From positions 1-64,000 of the forward strand of contig JASAMV010003880.1 in the NCBI GenBank assembly GCA_030248065.1: a DNA stretch of 64,000 nt, given 5' to 3'. The notes under the pieces are model-generated. The model was not told the DNA's origin, did no database searches, and saw only the letters and a list, made by a program, of their open reading frames with translations. Origin of the DNA: Rhynchonema sp. JSB1_4. Lineage: Eukaryota > Nematoda > Chromadorea > Monhysterida > Xyalidae. The number at the start of each line of letters is the position of its first letter. The stretch's first letter is position 1. Shown here in pieces: positions 43,658 to 57,700 of this stretch. The translations under genes were made by a program, and so were the position numbers.

Positions 43658-45760
43658 TCTGCCGCGGCCACGTGGGCAATGAACAAACCGCGTCAAAAAC
43701 GGCAATGACGAGGTCAATGATCAACATCAGTAGTTTGAATACGATAATTTTTTCGCGAGTAGATGGGTCATTGAAGACAAACGGTAAATAAAGACCAAAA
43801 ACTGAACGGGTGTCAGTGTTCCTAAAAGCAGTTTGTTCACCTTTGTGCATTACCACCGTTTGTTTCGTCAAGCAATGACACTGTAGTATCGGTTTCAGCA
43901 CACAACAGGCATTACGCTCCAGTGCCCTAATACATCCTGTAAAAGGCGTGTGAAATATTGAACCATTTTGGTCGTCCAGTTCAAATCCACAGAAGAAATT
44001 CAACTGTTTGCAGCAAGAAAACCTGTCTGCTGCGCACATGACTCATACAACGGTGCGCTGCATGGGTCCCCAAGGACGAAGATTTCACAACTCGAAATGC
44101 ACAACAATTGATTTTGTCACGTTCACAGACCAACGTACAAAAATGTGTACCTCTAACGAACTGTTACGCTTTTGCATATGTAAATGCGCTAATGTGTACT
44201 AACAAGTAATTGGGAGCCGTGAAACATCAGTTTTGCAACAACCGTTACCATTGCATCACAATTTGACGCCGCCTATCCTTAAGCGTGGTGCATTACTTAT
44301 TGGACACATTTCTCGCCCCTTCGCCCCTAATTTTTTTCGCCCCTTCTCGCCCCTCTCGCCCGTCTCGCCCGTCGGGATGATTGGCCGGTGATGTCGCACA
44401 AAACTACGTCAACTTGGAAAGATGCAACTTCTGTAATTTTATCAGCGCTCATAGTGTGGTTATATCGATTTACTATGTGTGTTTGTCAGTAACATTATAG
44501 TCGCTGGCCAGAAGCACAAAACAGGCATGGCTAATAGTTTGCTGTAAAAAACCTCAAACCCAATCCATGCCAAATACTGAACTTGAAGCCAACTATTATT
44601 GTAGTTGGAAAGATACGGTAAGACAAGAAAAATGAATAAAGAAAAAACATGACTAAGCAGAGAAAAAATGCTACCAGCAAATGAATGGACGAAAAACAAA
44701 CAAAGAACAAAAAGCGTAACATTTTTTACAAACAACACAAATATAACATCAGGGCATCAAAATCATCATAACGGGAAAAAATCAAAATTTATCAGGAGAA
44801 AACGAAAAAAACTAACTAACAATGAAAATTCAGTTGGATCAAAAAGAATGAACAAAAAGCAGAACAACTGTAGGTACGTAAAATGTGATCAGTAAAACAT
44901 ACGGTAGAATACAGTATACCTGCCTAGGGAGCAACGTTCTATACTCGTATCTCGTGACTGTGCGACTAAAACATCCGTCAAAAGAACATAATCCGCAGAA
45001 TTCAAACATCAGCGCATTTTTGTTTGTTTGAATAAAGAAACTACACAAAAACAACCAAAACAATTCAGAAAGAAATTAATAACGAAGAAAAAGAAATTAC
45101 AGTAAACAACAACTATACCCAAAAAGGTAGCATTATGACACTTTATCAAATGTGCAATTATACAATAACCATTACTGCACTCAATTACTGCTGCATAAAC
45201 AACACAATGCCATACTGCAACAATGCCAAATTGGTCTACAAAACCGACCAATATTGATTTGAAGACCAAAATTCCAAGATCGTTTTGAGGAGCACAAAAA
45301 GCGGAAACAATAACGAGCTCGTGTGTGTGTATGTAGGTGTACGGGTGCACGGAAAAGGCCACTTGGGCGACCGACAATCAAACACGGTCAAAGCCGCAAT
45401 GAACTGAGAATGTTAGTGCCGCTTATATGAGCAATTGTGCACAGACAGGCACATAGCTGTTCATTTGTATGGTGTACAGTTGAGTTGATGGCTCGGTGTA
45501 ACAAAGTTCGGTGTAAACGTGAAACGTTCCACGCTGACAGCAGGCAATTTTTCATGCTTACAGCGACGTTTAAGCTTGCAAAGACCATTACATACTCTTG
45601 TTTACACCGTTTTGAAAATTCCGCCCATCACAGCGTGGTGATAAAGGGAACGTCGAATTTGGGATCGGAAAAAACGAATGTTTTGACTGCACGAGGGTCA
45701 GCATGCACACGCAGAAACAAACACCGCGCTCACACGCACGGCACTAATATTCCAACTCAA

Positions 45761-48700
45761 CTATTCGTCATCAGTGTACTCATAAGTGGACTCATGTGTA
45801 TCATCGTCATCCTCATTGTTATCATGCCCATCCTCCTCCGATGGCGGTGTGTACTGCTGCCTGTGTCTGGTGCTCATTCGATTACGCTGCTGTTCAGATG
45901 TGGCGTGCTGATCGATTAATACGATCGGACTTCGATGTTGTTGTTGTTGTTGTGTCGCACTAGTCGCAGTCATTGACGGCGGACTACCACCAGGTGCTCC
46001 CGGTTGCAGTCGGGCACGCTTCATCGCCGGACTGCGACCGGGCGGAGACAGGGAGCTGTAAGTGGGCGGCGGCAATATACGCGGCGAAGCCGATGACCGA
46101 ATCACACCATTGCTCAGCGTGCGACGTTTATTGTTATTGCCATGGCCACGTGGCAGTGCGCCATGGCCCAGCGATGCACGACCACCAATCGGGGCCACTA
46201 GTGGTTGACATCGACGACTCGATGCGTGCAGTAGCGCTGTCGTGCGCGCGTACGACGGACTGCCCGGTGAGGAGAGCATGGGCAGCTGAAACATTATAAT
46301 CGGCATGAAGTATTGTGCGACAGTTCAGTCCTGGGGCACAGGCTCAGGCCCGACCATTCAGTCCCGGCGGATTCAGGCCCGGCTGGAGCCTAAGCCGATA
46401 AATGGATCAAATACGCTGGGCCTGAATCGGCCGGGACTGAAAAACTGGGCCTGAAAAGTCACGGAACAGGTATTAAGGTCGATTTATACTTCTGACTTCC
46501 GGGAAGTAGAAGTCAAAATCCGGTGAAGTCACTACCACGCAGAAGTGCCCGGCAAGGCAGTGATTGCTTGTAGTGATTGCCTGTTCCGCTCTGTCCATTG
46601 ACCACTGCCTGCCGTCCACTGTTCTTGCTCTGTTGATGAGCTGACCGAACGGGCAGCCACAAATTTCTGACTGCTACTGCCGGGCAGTCAGAGTATAAAC
46701 CGACCTTTAAGGATCGGAGGTGGGTGTGGGTGTGTGGTACCTCGAGCAGCTTATCTTGGTCACGTGTCTTTTCGCATTAAGGAAATTTCATTACGCCACT
46801 AATGTCGACCAGCTTCATGTTGTTCCTAAACCTGAAATGAACAACTTAGTCGTCGGTCGAAATTAGTGGCACATCAGTAAATCATAAAACATCCATGATG
46901 CAAAAAGCATGATCAAGGTAAAACCAGACCGTATTGATCACCAAGTTTGATTTTGCCCAATAACCAGTATCAAGCTCAGTGATATTCCTAAGGCCGCATT
47001 CACAATGCAGCGCGTTAGCGTGTTAGCGCGTTAGCGTGTTGCTGATTAGCGTGCACGCTTTTTCCGCACGCTTTTGCATTCACAATGGAAAATTGAAAAA
47101 GCGCGTTAGCGTGCGCGCTTATCAGTGACACGCTAATGCGCTAACGCGCTAATGCGCTAATCAGCAAAACGCGTTTGCATTCACAATGCCCGTTGGTCTG
47201 GGTGTTGGCAAATGCCGAATTTTTTATTTCCTTTGTTTTGAAAACGGCAACCAATCACTTTCAAGATTCATTCAAACTTATTTTGATTCTAAAGGAACAT
47301 TTCGCTCAATTGGAAAATCTAGCTATTTACGACAAGAACAATCCATGCGTGCGATACAGTCTCCTTGTCGTGTCATGCATCACAATTATACCACCTGAGA
47401 GGATACACAACACATAAGCAGATGAACAACGTTCTGCGCAACGTTTGCTTGCAGCTAATATAAGAGCAGCCGAAACTGTTTGCCTCAATCGATTGATAGC
47501 GTAATAAGATATGCTTCTAAGCATCAAAATGGAACAAAAATAGTCTCAGTGAACGCAGCAGGCTTTATTTCCTGTGTTTTCACATTTTTTGTGGCCTGAT
47601 AATGTTTTCAAATTAAATTATAAACTTTAGAACACGCGCATCCAGTGCTAACGCGCAAAAAAATTAGAGCCAGTCCTAATCGTGAAAAGCGCGTTAGCGT
47701 GCACGCTAACGCGCCAACGCGCTAATCAGCTTTGCATTGTGAATGCAAAAGCGCGTTGCGCATCTGCTCGTTAGCGTGCGAGAAAAGTTGCTCGCACGCT
47801 AACGCGCTAATCAGCTTTTTCCATTGTGAATGCAAAAGCGTGCGCATCTCGCACGCTAACGCGCTAACACGCTAACGCGCTTGCATTGTGAAGGCGGCCT
47901 AAGGTTTTTTTATGGAGGATAAACTAGGAATCGGCTGATGCCACTAGTTTCGACCAGCGTACAAGTAGTTTTTTTATGATATCAGGTGGCTGGGAAGGTG
48001 GGAGAACAACTGAAAAATTAGCGGCATCAGTCAGCAGAAACGACAAATACTCGCTATCGGACGGGAGCCCTTACAGTTCCAACCAACCTTAATACTGGTC
48101 GAACTACGAGGTGGACTTGCGTGCCAAATCGGTCGCAGTCCGCGTGTCGCCGCTGCGTGCTTCTGGGCCACGCGTGCCGCCTGCAAAACAATACAGCAGT
48201 TGGGATAGGACGAACACTGGGGAACAAAAAAACAATATTTCGACAACAAAACCGCAATTTCAATTTTATTTTAGCAGCCGGTGTTTCAGCAAAGCAAACG
48301 CAAAACTATAGCTGGTTCACATATTTTTGTACACTTGGTTCCATGTATTTTAGTATAACGATTGCTGTCCAATGAAAGAATTGGAGTATTACGGGTAATT
48401 GTCTTGCTCTTTCCGTCTGCTGGTCTTGTACAAACAGTGAAACATTTTTGAGGCAGAAAAATTCAGCAAAATATTTTTGAGGCAGAAAAGTTCCTGAAGT
48501 AAGATGCTAACTGAAATCGAGCAGCGTAGGAATTACGAAAAAAACCAGCATACTTTTTGCAAAACACGCCGTAGTTTCGGCTTTTCGTGCTGTGGTCAGA
48601 TCAGATCGTCAAATCTTGTCCTCAACTCAATGCATTATTTCTCGCGCTTATATGTAAGCATTCATCCAAAATTTTCCTAAATGGTACAGCACGTCTCGCT

Positions 48701-51700
48701 GCAGATCACAAGCGCTCGACTTATATTTTTTCCAAAACATTTCCGCCGATATCACGCTCACTGAGTTCAAGCAACTTGACTGTGATACCGGCAGAAATGT
48801 TTTGAAAAAATACAAATAGACCGCTTGTGATCTGCAGCGAGACGTGCTTTACCATTCAGGAAATTTTTTGGATGGGTTCTTACATAGTCGTTGTGCGACC
48901 AATACCTGTGCAAATGCGAGATTCCTTCGTTGTTGCGCACTGGCAGGCGACAGGCTCGGGTGACGGTGGTGCTGGTGAGTGTGATGAGCGCCGACCACCA
49001 TCGGCTGCAGCTGTTGTTCGTCGTCGACAACTATTTCCTTCGTCTCTGACGAGTCCGAATCGTCGCTCGTCAGTGCCAAGGCTATAAATGATATGATGTT
49101 TCAATGACTCTCACTGTTATCAAGCTGGGGTCAGATAGTTTTCACGAACGACCCGTTTTTTTCGGAATTTTATGTGTTTGCCTATTGTCCAGTTTCTTTG
49201 CCAACAAAAGAACGGTATCAAATTTGAAGGCAATCACAGTGTGTGAGTGGTTTATTATAGTTTTTGTTTATGTTTACCATATTTTGCTGCAGAGTAGGAG
49301 CTTCGACCAGCGTATAAGTTCAATCGTGCATGAAGGCAAGCAACGCCAACACGAGTCCGACCTCAGAGATGGTGCGTTTGCAAAACGAAAGGAAAGAGAA
49401 AATCCTCATCCACCACGTTGTATTCTAGAACGTGTAGCGTTTCGCAAATCAGCAGCCACGTCTGAACGTATGAAAAATCGGGCTCGTGTTGGCGTTGTGT
49501 CACTATACATAAAACATGAAAAGCAACTGCACTGTGCATGACAAGAAACCCTTACGCTGGTCGAAATTAGTCCTTCAACAATCGCACAAGTCATAACGTC
49601 GCCTTCAAGCTTGACCGTACCTGACACGATCGGAGGTAAGCGCCCAAAACCCCACAGCTTTGGTCGGACAGTTGTTGTAATCCATCCCTATTAAAAAATC
49701 ATCTCCACTCAACACCACCAACCATTGGCGTTCAGATATGATATGCTGTTGAAGTTTGTGTCCCTTTTGAGCGCGCTCTCGCCAACAATCATCGGCAGCG
49801 TTCCATCATTTAGCAGACTCCTCACGGCGTGCTTTCTCTGTCCGCCACTGATCGGTTGATTCGCTGCATGTTCATACCACATTTGTTGTGCCGCAGTCGT
49901 CACGCCATAATTGATTGTGCTGGTGGTCGTCGGTAGTGTCGCTTGTTGTTGTTGTTGTTGTTGTGCCATTGTAACACTGGGCGTAGAAAGGGACGGCGGT
50001 TGAGCGGTGCTCTCGCCCAATGTTTCCGAAGAGAAAGGGTCGGATGAGGACGAGAATCGACGTCGACGTGCTGCCGGCGAACGACGACCGGCGGGTGGTT
50101 CGGGGGAGGACAGACCGGTGCTGCCATGCTGACGCAACCATTCCGTCACTGCAAAATATGTAAGTGTGCGTGTGTCAATGTGAAATGAATATTGGTACCT
50201 ATGTATACTGGCGGATGAAAAAAAACCGGGTCCATCTGGGACGTGGAAAAAAGATCCGAAAAAACCTCAGCCTCCGGGAAACATCGGTCTTTTTGCACGA
50301 AACTTCCGATTTCTGACAAAAGTTGGGAAAAATTTTTCTTCAGAAAAAAGTTTGGTAATACGCGTACTATGTCAATGTGGCTTGTTTCACTGATTTGGGT
50401 CATAATCCACCACTGCTAGGGTCCGTGCTAGAAAATACCTCACTATCCTTATACACTGCGGTTCTTTAGCGGTTTCTTTCCGTTTTTTTTCGTGTTTTTC
50501 ACGAGGTATTAAAAGCCGGTTTCTTCACCAGTATACTGGTACCACGCAGATAAATGAAGCGGTCACGAAACTGCAATGCCACCTCAGTCAGCGAGTCGGA
50601 AATGGGCAGTGCGCATGAAACTACATACCTAGGTGACCTGATAACTGCCCTTTGCACACGACGTGACTCTTTTGATCGGAGGATGTATCGAGATGAGAAA
50701 CTTCGACCGGCGCGAAAGCTTCTTCAAAGCAGGCTGGCTGCGTTTGGTCTAGTGTCATCACCCAAGTTTCTCAACATCCAAAACTTCAAAACAACCACAG
50801 CACGTGCCCGGGGCAGATCTGATTTGATCAGTTTCGGCCGCAATGAACAATGAATAAAAAGTGAACATTATTAAACAAAGTACAGTAATACTGTTCCGAT
50901 GCCATGTCTAATTTGAACGTGCAATCGAAATCAATATTAACTGTCCAACAAAAAACCGCCAAAAAAAACAAAAAAAACACCCAAAAAGTCCCTCACCGTC
51001 AGCCTCCACCGTTTCATCCGTGACCCTATCGAATATGACCTCATCGAAACCGGCCAACGGACGCAAATAGTTGCTCGTCAGACTAGCCGCTTCACGTCGG
51101 CTTAATTGCGCTCTGAAATATTTTCGGGTGATTTTCATTCAATCATTCAACATCTCCGGTCTTCTTTTTGTCGACTTACGTCAAGCAAACAATCCCCAAC
51201 CAACTTGTTATTGTCCATTATACCGTGCAATTCGCCGCACATCGATCGTAAACAGTCAACATACTGACGTTTCACCTTCTCGCGTCGACACAGCATGTAG
51301 CACAGATTGCGTGCCTGAATTATAAGGGACAGTGGTGATGACGATGACGACAGACAGTGAAGGAAGGACGAAATATAAATGCGCAAGTTGGTGCCTCCAA
51401 AAATGTTTCACCGTAAGCATAAGATCACGAGAAGAAATGCGTAAACCAATAACATTTCCGTTACATACAACAGCAAAAGAAAAATAGGCATTATAACCGA
51501 ACAAAGTTGTCAAATATTTGTTGTTAGCGTGTCACTCGTTACTGCAGTGCAACCCTCTGTTTCAGCGGTGGCCACCCTCCCTCCCTCCCCCTCCCGACCT
51601 TTTCCAGATTCTGTCGCATCGCAATCAAAGTTCGCACACGTCGCACCAACGCTTCTTCTTCCTGTCGTTCGAGCATCTCCGCTTCGTCTTCACGTGATGT

Positions 51701-54700
51701 CAATAACGGATGATTGTGGTTGCGCTGCAGGACATTTGCTTTACGTTGTGGTTGTGTTTTATGTAATGTTTAACGTTTAGTCCATACACAGTATCGCAAT
51801 TCGTGATCGGATCGGACAACGATGTGAATTGGTCACGGGACGTTTTTGGTGAATTGAAGACCCTTTGAGGTTATCACCCCGGTTGCGCTCAGCGACAGCC
51901 AGGAAACAAGGCTCACGCTGGTGGAAACTAGTTGCATCAGTCAATCTCGAAATAGACTTGCGCAACAAAGTCACACAACCAGAGCACGACAGGGCGAGTC
52001 CGATTCACGTGTTTGACACTAGTCAACGTATGTATGTACGTATACAGACTGTAGGTAAATGCGAAGCGACAAGGTTTCCAGCGGTAATTTTCCTCCCGTC
52101 TAAGCATGATTGATTTTAATTTTTTTGCGTGTTGATGTCGCGCCCGAAGAGGCACGTGAGACAGTTCACAGGTGCCACAACTACAACAAATCACCAACCA
52201 ACCCTTCGTTTCAATTTCCAATACTCGAACACGGGTGATATGACCGACTCATGCATCTTCAGTTTCACTGCACATTTGTCGACCGACGCGTACTGATAGA
52301 ACCGGCCGTACATGTTCTGCATGCGACGCGCCTTGCGTTTGCGCGGCGAATCGAGCAGGGCTTGGGCGGCCGCAGCTGTTTGTGACGCTGAAACATTATG
52401 ATCACAACACAACAGGAAAAGAAAGAAATTGGTAAATTGCGGAAAATGGTTATCAAACTTGCAACAGATTCTGACAACCTTAGGTGTTGTTTTCTTATTC
52501 TGCGTCATCTGAATCTCGAAATACATCCTTGATTCCAAAGGTCACGTGACCAAGGTATGCAATGTGACCACTAAATTATACTGTCATAAAGAACCGTTCT
52601 TTATTTTTCGTGAAAAAAAACGATTTTTTTCCGAAAAAAACCGTTTTTTTCCAAATACTTTTCCAGTACTTAAGAAAGTAATTTCGAAAAATATAACAAT
52701 TTCAGTGCAAAATTTGTTCGAAGTGACGAGAGTGCTCTTGAAGAGTGTTGAAGTCAGTCGAAAACACTTGGTTTACACGCTTTTTGGCCCATTTTGGGCC
52801 GGTTAATTTTTGTGCTCGAGCCAATTTTTCACTGAAATCGAAAAACTCATCAGTTTTGCATTACAATTTTTTGGAGAAATTGGAATAAAGTACCGATATT
52901 TTTCCGATCAAAAACCGAAAAGGTACCCACGGAAAAATAAATGGAAAAGTATTCGGGTCTCCGAAAAAAAACGGTTTTTTTCGGTTTTTTTTCCGGAAAA
53001 AAACCGGTTTTTTTTCCGCCTGCCAGTATACACTAAGTTTGTTATGTGTTTCACTAAATACACAAATGGTAATGTGAAACATTACAGGTAAGAATTGTCA
53101 CACACGCAGTTGCCCTGATTTTTTGGGGTCGATACGTGGGGATTGAATTTTTATGGGTTAAAATGCACATAATTCGCGCGAAAATATTTGCACGTTTGGT
53201 TGATTTTTGCAGATTTTTTAGCCGTTTTTTACCAAAAAGGGTAATTTTCGGGTGAAACTTTGGGGAGATACCGTACCAGAGAGGGGGAGATACTGTACCT
53301 TTGGAGGGTTCCCACCCCACAGCACTGGTCGGGATTGAACTTCCGTGCCCGAAAAGTCGCGAAATATCAAAACAGCCACTCACAGCCGGGCGCGGGACTT
53401 GTGGCCCTCGATTTGGCCCGTGACGGTGCGAGGGACGAGGCACGCGACGCTGATGGTGTGACTGCGGCACTTTGTGGCGAATCGAAAAGACCGCCGCTCG
53501 ATTGACGAGAATGTTTGGCGCAGTAACTCTGTAAACAGCCGTCAAGCTCAAATATGGTATATTATGGCAGCCCTGTGTGTTTTTCGACTCCGTTCCAACA
53601 TGTATTCACAGACAGGCGGTGCACCCGGATATCATCAGTGCGAATGCATTGCATGGATGGCATTGCGCACAAACAATTCAGTTTTTTTAACTTCAACGCA
53701 CAAGGATGTTTGATAAAAGAAATGCTTGCTTTTCATATTGTACATCACAAAACATCAGCTTTGTTTTCGAAATGCAACGTCAGCGCACGAACTTATGGCG
53801 TTACACTCCAATGGCAAAAGGAGCGCGCAAATTACGCTGGGATTATCTTCGCAGCATTCTGGGCAGAAAACAAAATTGTCATTAACCGTACAACACGTGT
53901 GCCATCGCAGCACAAAGGCATGTCCGATTCTCAAATGAGCTTCCTTCCGACCACTTTGCATGGCACTAATGTTCCAAATGCCCATCACCCATAATACCAC
54001 CAACCAGCAATTTCAATTCCCCATTCGCAGCCGTAACGGATCGCATCTCCAAGCCCTTGCGTTGCGCACACGTCACGTGATACGACTGTCTACACGATCT
54101 GACGTCACACTGAATACAGGCACCGTCGCGTTTGTCGCATAGCGAACAACGCAACTGCCAACGGTCTTCCTAAAAATGGGAATGCGGCTAGATATTTTCA
54201 GGATGCAAGATTTGTATATTCAATGATTTTCAAGGTGATGGTGATTCAGGACTGGGGATCGGTGTTCGGAGCGGGAATGCTCGACACCCGACATTGTCCG
54301 ATTCGTATTCAGAATAAAACGTACATGAGGGTTTGCCGTGTCAGCTCAACGTATAACACTGGGCCACTAAAAGTTAAAAGTGGTAACGAAACAAAATAAG
54401 ACCGGTATTCATATCTAAATTGGTGACCGGACAGCGATCAGCCTTGCCGTTTTCGCAGAAATGTTTTCAGCGGAACTGTTTCGATCCGGACTTTGACCAG
54501 CGCAAAATACCTTTAGACCGGGCCGATGCCATCAGAAGCAGACAGCAAATACCAAAGGTTGTCAACAGAAATTCTCACAATAGCCCACAACAATCTTACC
54601 GGTACATTCGCCAGATGCATGACAGGTTCGAGTAATTCAGGGTCACCGAATCGTACTTCCGGAATCCAGAGCACGCAGCTGATGTGTGCCCAACGCTCGC

Positions 54701-57700
54701 CTGCAATTTTTGGAACAGTTTGATTTAGTCAACAAGTTATTAGTTCCAGCAGAAGCATGCGTGTCACGCAGAGCACGGGGCAGTCCCATTCGTAATTCCT
54801 TGTGCAGATTTCCAACTCAGATATAGAGTCTACTTGACCTCTCGCTCGATGGCGGTATGTTTGATCACTGCCAAGGGCATAGGTTTCAGCATCAAGTATA
54901 ATTGGTTGAAGTGCAGACCAACGCCAGAATGTAGGCCTGACCGGTCCAAACCCCGAACTGTCAGCCTAAACCTACAAATATGAAGCCTGACCCGCCTCGC
55001 GGATCGAATAATGTATATTAAAGCGAAACCCTGCATACGATATAGTAAGTTTCTAATTTCGTTGCCTCACGCATTCTTACAAACGCAGGGAAACTCCCGT
55101 TCGAAGTCGAAGCAGGCAACAAGCTCAACACACAGTCGACAAGCCACGCAGCAGGCTCGTGTGCGTTTCAAATGTTTCAGCCACACAAGCTGTGTGTGTC
55201 AGCTGCGTGGCTTGTTCACTGTGTGTTGAGCTTGTTGCCTGCTTCGACTTCGAACGGGAGTTTCCCTGCGTCTGTAAGAAAGCGTGAGGCAACGAAATTA
55301 GAAATTTACTGTACCACACGTGGCACAAATATTTCATTGTGTTATAAAACAACGCTCCAGTTGAGAACACCAAATCAAACCCCGTCATCTTGCAAAAAGA
55401 ACACAAAAACGAAAAAAACCAACCGGATTGCGTGCATTTCATCGCGCCACCCCTATTCGGACACAATTGACACGCCGGCAGCCTGCCGCCAATCAGTGAG
55501 CACACACGACACAGCCACGGACCTTGCGGCAACTCGGCTATGCCATAGCACGACTGGTGTACGCACAGGTCACAGCCGTCGCAGAACACGATACAATCGT
55601 CGTCGTCCTGGTACGGCTGCAATGGCACGTGTTCATTGTATTGGTTGGACCAGGTATTTTCATGTGATTAACTACTATCGGCGAGCGAGGCATCCAGAGA
55701 TAGTTGTGATCTGAATCAATTTGATCCAATTATCACCAGCGTAAAAGTGGGTTTGTTAGATGTGGAAGTGAGATTTGACGTGTAGTTGATGTAATTTGAA
55801 GTTAATTAGTGAGTTTTTTCAATTCAGTTCTTCTAAATTTATTTTAAAATAAAAGTGATGCAAACCAATTCTAAAGGGTTCTTGGAACGGCGTCGGAACA
55901 ATTTTTACGCTGGTCAAAACCAATGAAATACAATCCAGACAAAATTGCGAAATTTTCTCACCTAAAAACCAAGTATGTATGTATTCGGAGCGCCGATTAA
56001 AGGCGATCCTAATGCCAGAAAGTTCAAAAACAGTCGGGCTTGCGTTTCACAAACATTTTTTTAACTTTCATTCGTGTTGTATGTGCGAAATAGATTTGAG
56101 AACTCAACTCACCGACATGCACACATCGCACACCGCATCGTCGTCATATTCACGTCCGAACTGACTGTTGTTCGGGTTGAGCACGGCCGTGTCAATCACT
56201 TCCGCCGTAATTGTCTCAAGACATTCCATGATCCGTTCGAACTGATCCTCGCTGATGTCGGACAAACCTGTGAATGTGAATAAAACACATTCTTGTTGTG
56301 AAAGTGTTTGGGATTGGGAGTGATGCCACTAAATCATCCAAATCCACAGTGATTTCGGTGCGTTTTGCAGTTAACAATTAGCAAATGCAGTGGCGGCTGG
56401 TCAATCACATTTGGTTCGTAATGGGTCCGGCCCTGACTTGCAGGAACTTACAAAAGCGATATCATTAATCGCGATTGTAACACAAAGACCTAGCCGAACC
56501 GAGCCTAATCAAACATGTATTCCAGGTTTCACATCTTGCCTCAAATTCGCGGCAGTCAATTTGTGGCCAAAATCCTAACTAAATGTTTTGCAGTGCACAA
56601 TGAAAAGCGCCCTTTTTGAGAAAAAAGTAACAATTCACCATTGTGTTTGCGTTTTCGATTGCAGCCTCGCAACCAATCAGTATCTAGATCATCCATATCA
56701 TACGGACAAACCGCGTCAGCATTCTTTGATGTCCCGACCAGCTTGTGCCAATCGGCACGATAAAACGGGTCCTTCGTCAGGCGCAGGTAGCGTTTTGTTG
56801 GTCTGCAAATGTGGCTTGTGTGCTCTATTTTTTGGAAAAGTAGTGTGGTAATGGTACAATTCCGATGACTGATACATTATTACACACACGCGGGCAAACT
56901 GAAACTCCCGTTCGAAGTCGAACCTGGCACGAAGCACAGAACGCACTCAACAAGCTCTCGTGGCTTGTTGACTGTTAGCATCGACTTCGAATGGCAGTTT
57001 CCCTATATCTGCAAAAATGCATTAGACAACGAAATTAGAAACTTACACTGGTGTTTGGAGAGCCGCTAGCCCAAACTAATCAAGCGCGAGTCAGGCTCTT
57101 GACAAATTTCATAGAAATTACAGGCTGATCTGCTACAAATTGATACCAAACTTGATGGTCTGATATAACGGATATGCTGCAAGGATCACGCGCACACGTC
57201 CGGGTGACGTCTACGGATAAAAAATATTTTGAAATATAGTGACGCGTCCAACTTCGTTGGTGGAAAACCGCGGCAGATCTGAGCCGATTCCCCGCTCAAT
57301 ATTGCCCGTAGGGTGGAATTTTTTTAATTTCTATTTTGAAACGGTCGCTTACAATTCAAACGACGTTGATGGTTGCGACTCCGGAGGTCTTAGTTTCACC
57401 GTTTCGAACTTGTCCAGCGGACGAACTTCGGCTCGACGAGATGCCGCCTTCTCCGGGTTGACAGGAACCTGAATTACGTTGCAGATGTTTCATCGTGTGT
57501 GGCTGACATTCATTAGCTCATGACACTAATGATTGGACCGTGCGCGACACTAAACTTTTGTTAATGCGATAAAATAAAAACATTTGGACGACATGTCGCT
57601 TCCAGGCTTGGTGATGTTTAGTTCTCAAACCACTACCATGCAATGCAGCACGCTCAGAAATCTGCTGCCGTCTCCAATGTTTCTACCAGAAACGGTGATC

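Larger units (their letters stand above)
41923..44386. mobile_element. TIR element carrying gene-like exons
   Basis: Termini GGCCAATCATCCCGACGGGC and its complement extend about 50 bp as inverted repeats of GGGCGAGA-type units, flanked by the 7-bp direct repeat GGTGATG (41916-41922, 44387-44393). Length 2,464 bp. Inside are two exon-like coding segments on opposite strands and an insertion of the GGCCGGG family at 43104-43343. No transposase recognised. Confidence 0.7.

Noticed and set aside
46992..47899. CRISPR-like array from the repeated GCGTTAGC units
   Set aside because: Units overlap without unique spacers of constant length, they are bounded by TIRs and a TAA TSD, and the surrounding genes are eukaryotic.
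51147..51264. Longer JADE-like exon ending at the GTAAGT donor near 51170
   Set aside because: A good donor, but it ends in phase 0 while the next exon needs phase 2; the GTATGT donor at 51264 keeps phase. The longer form could still be a minor isoform.
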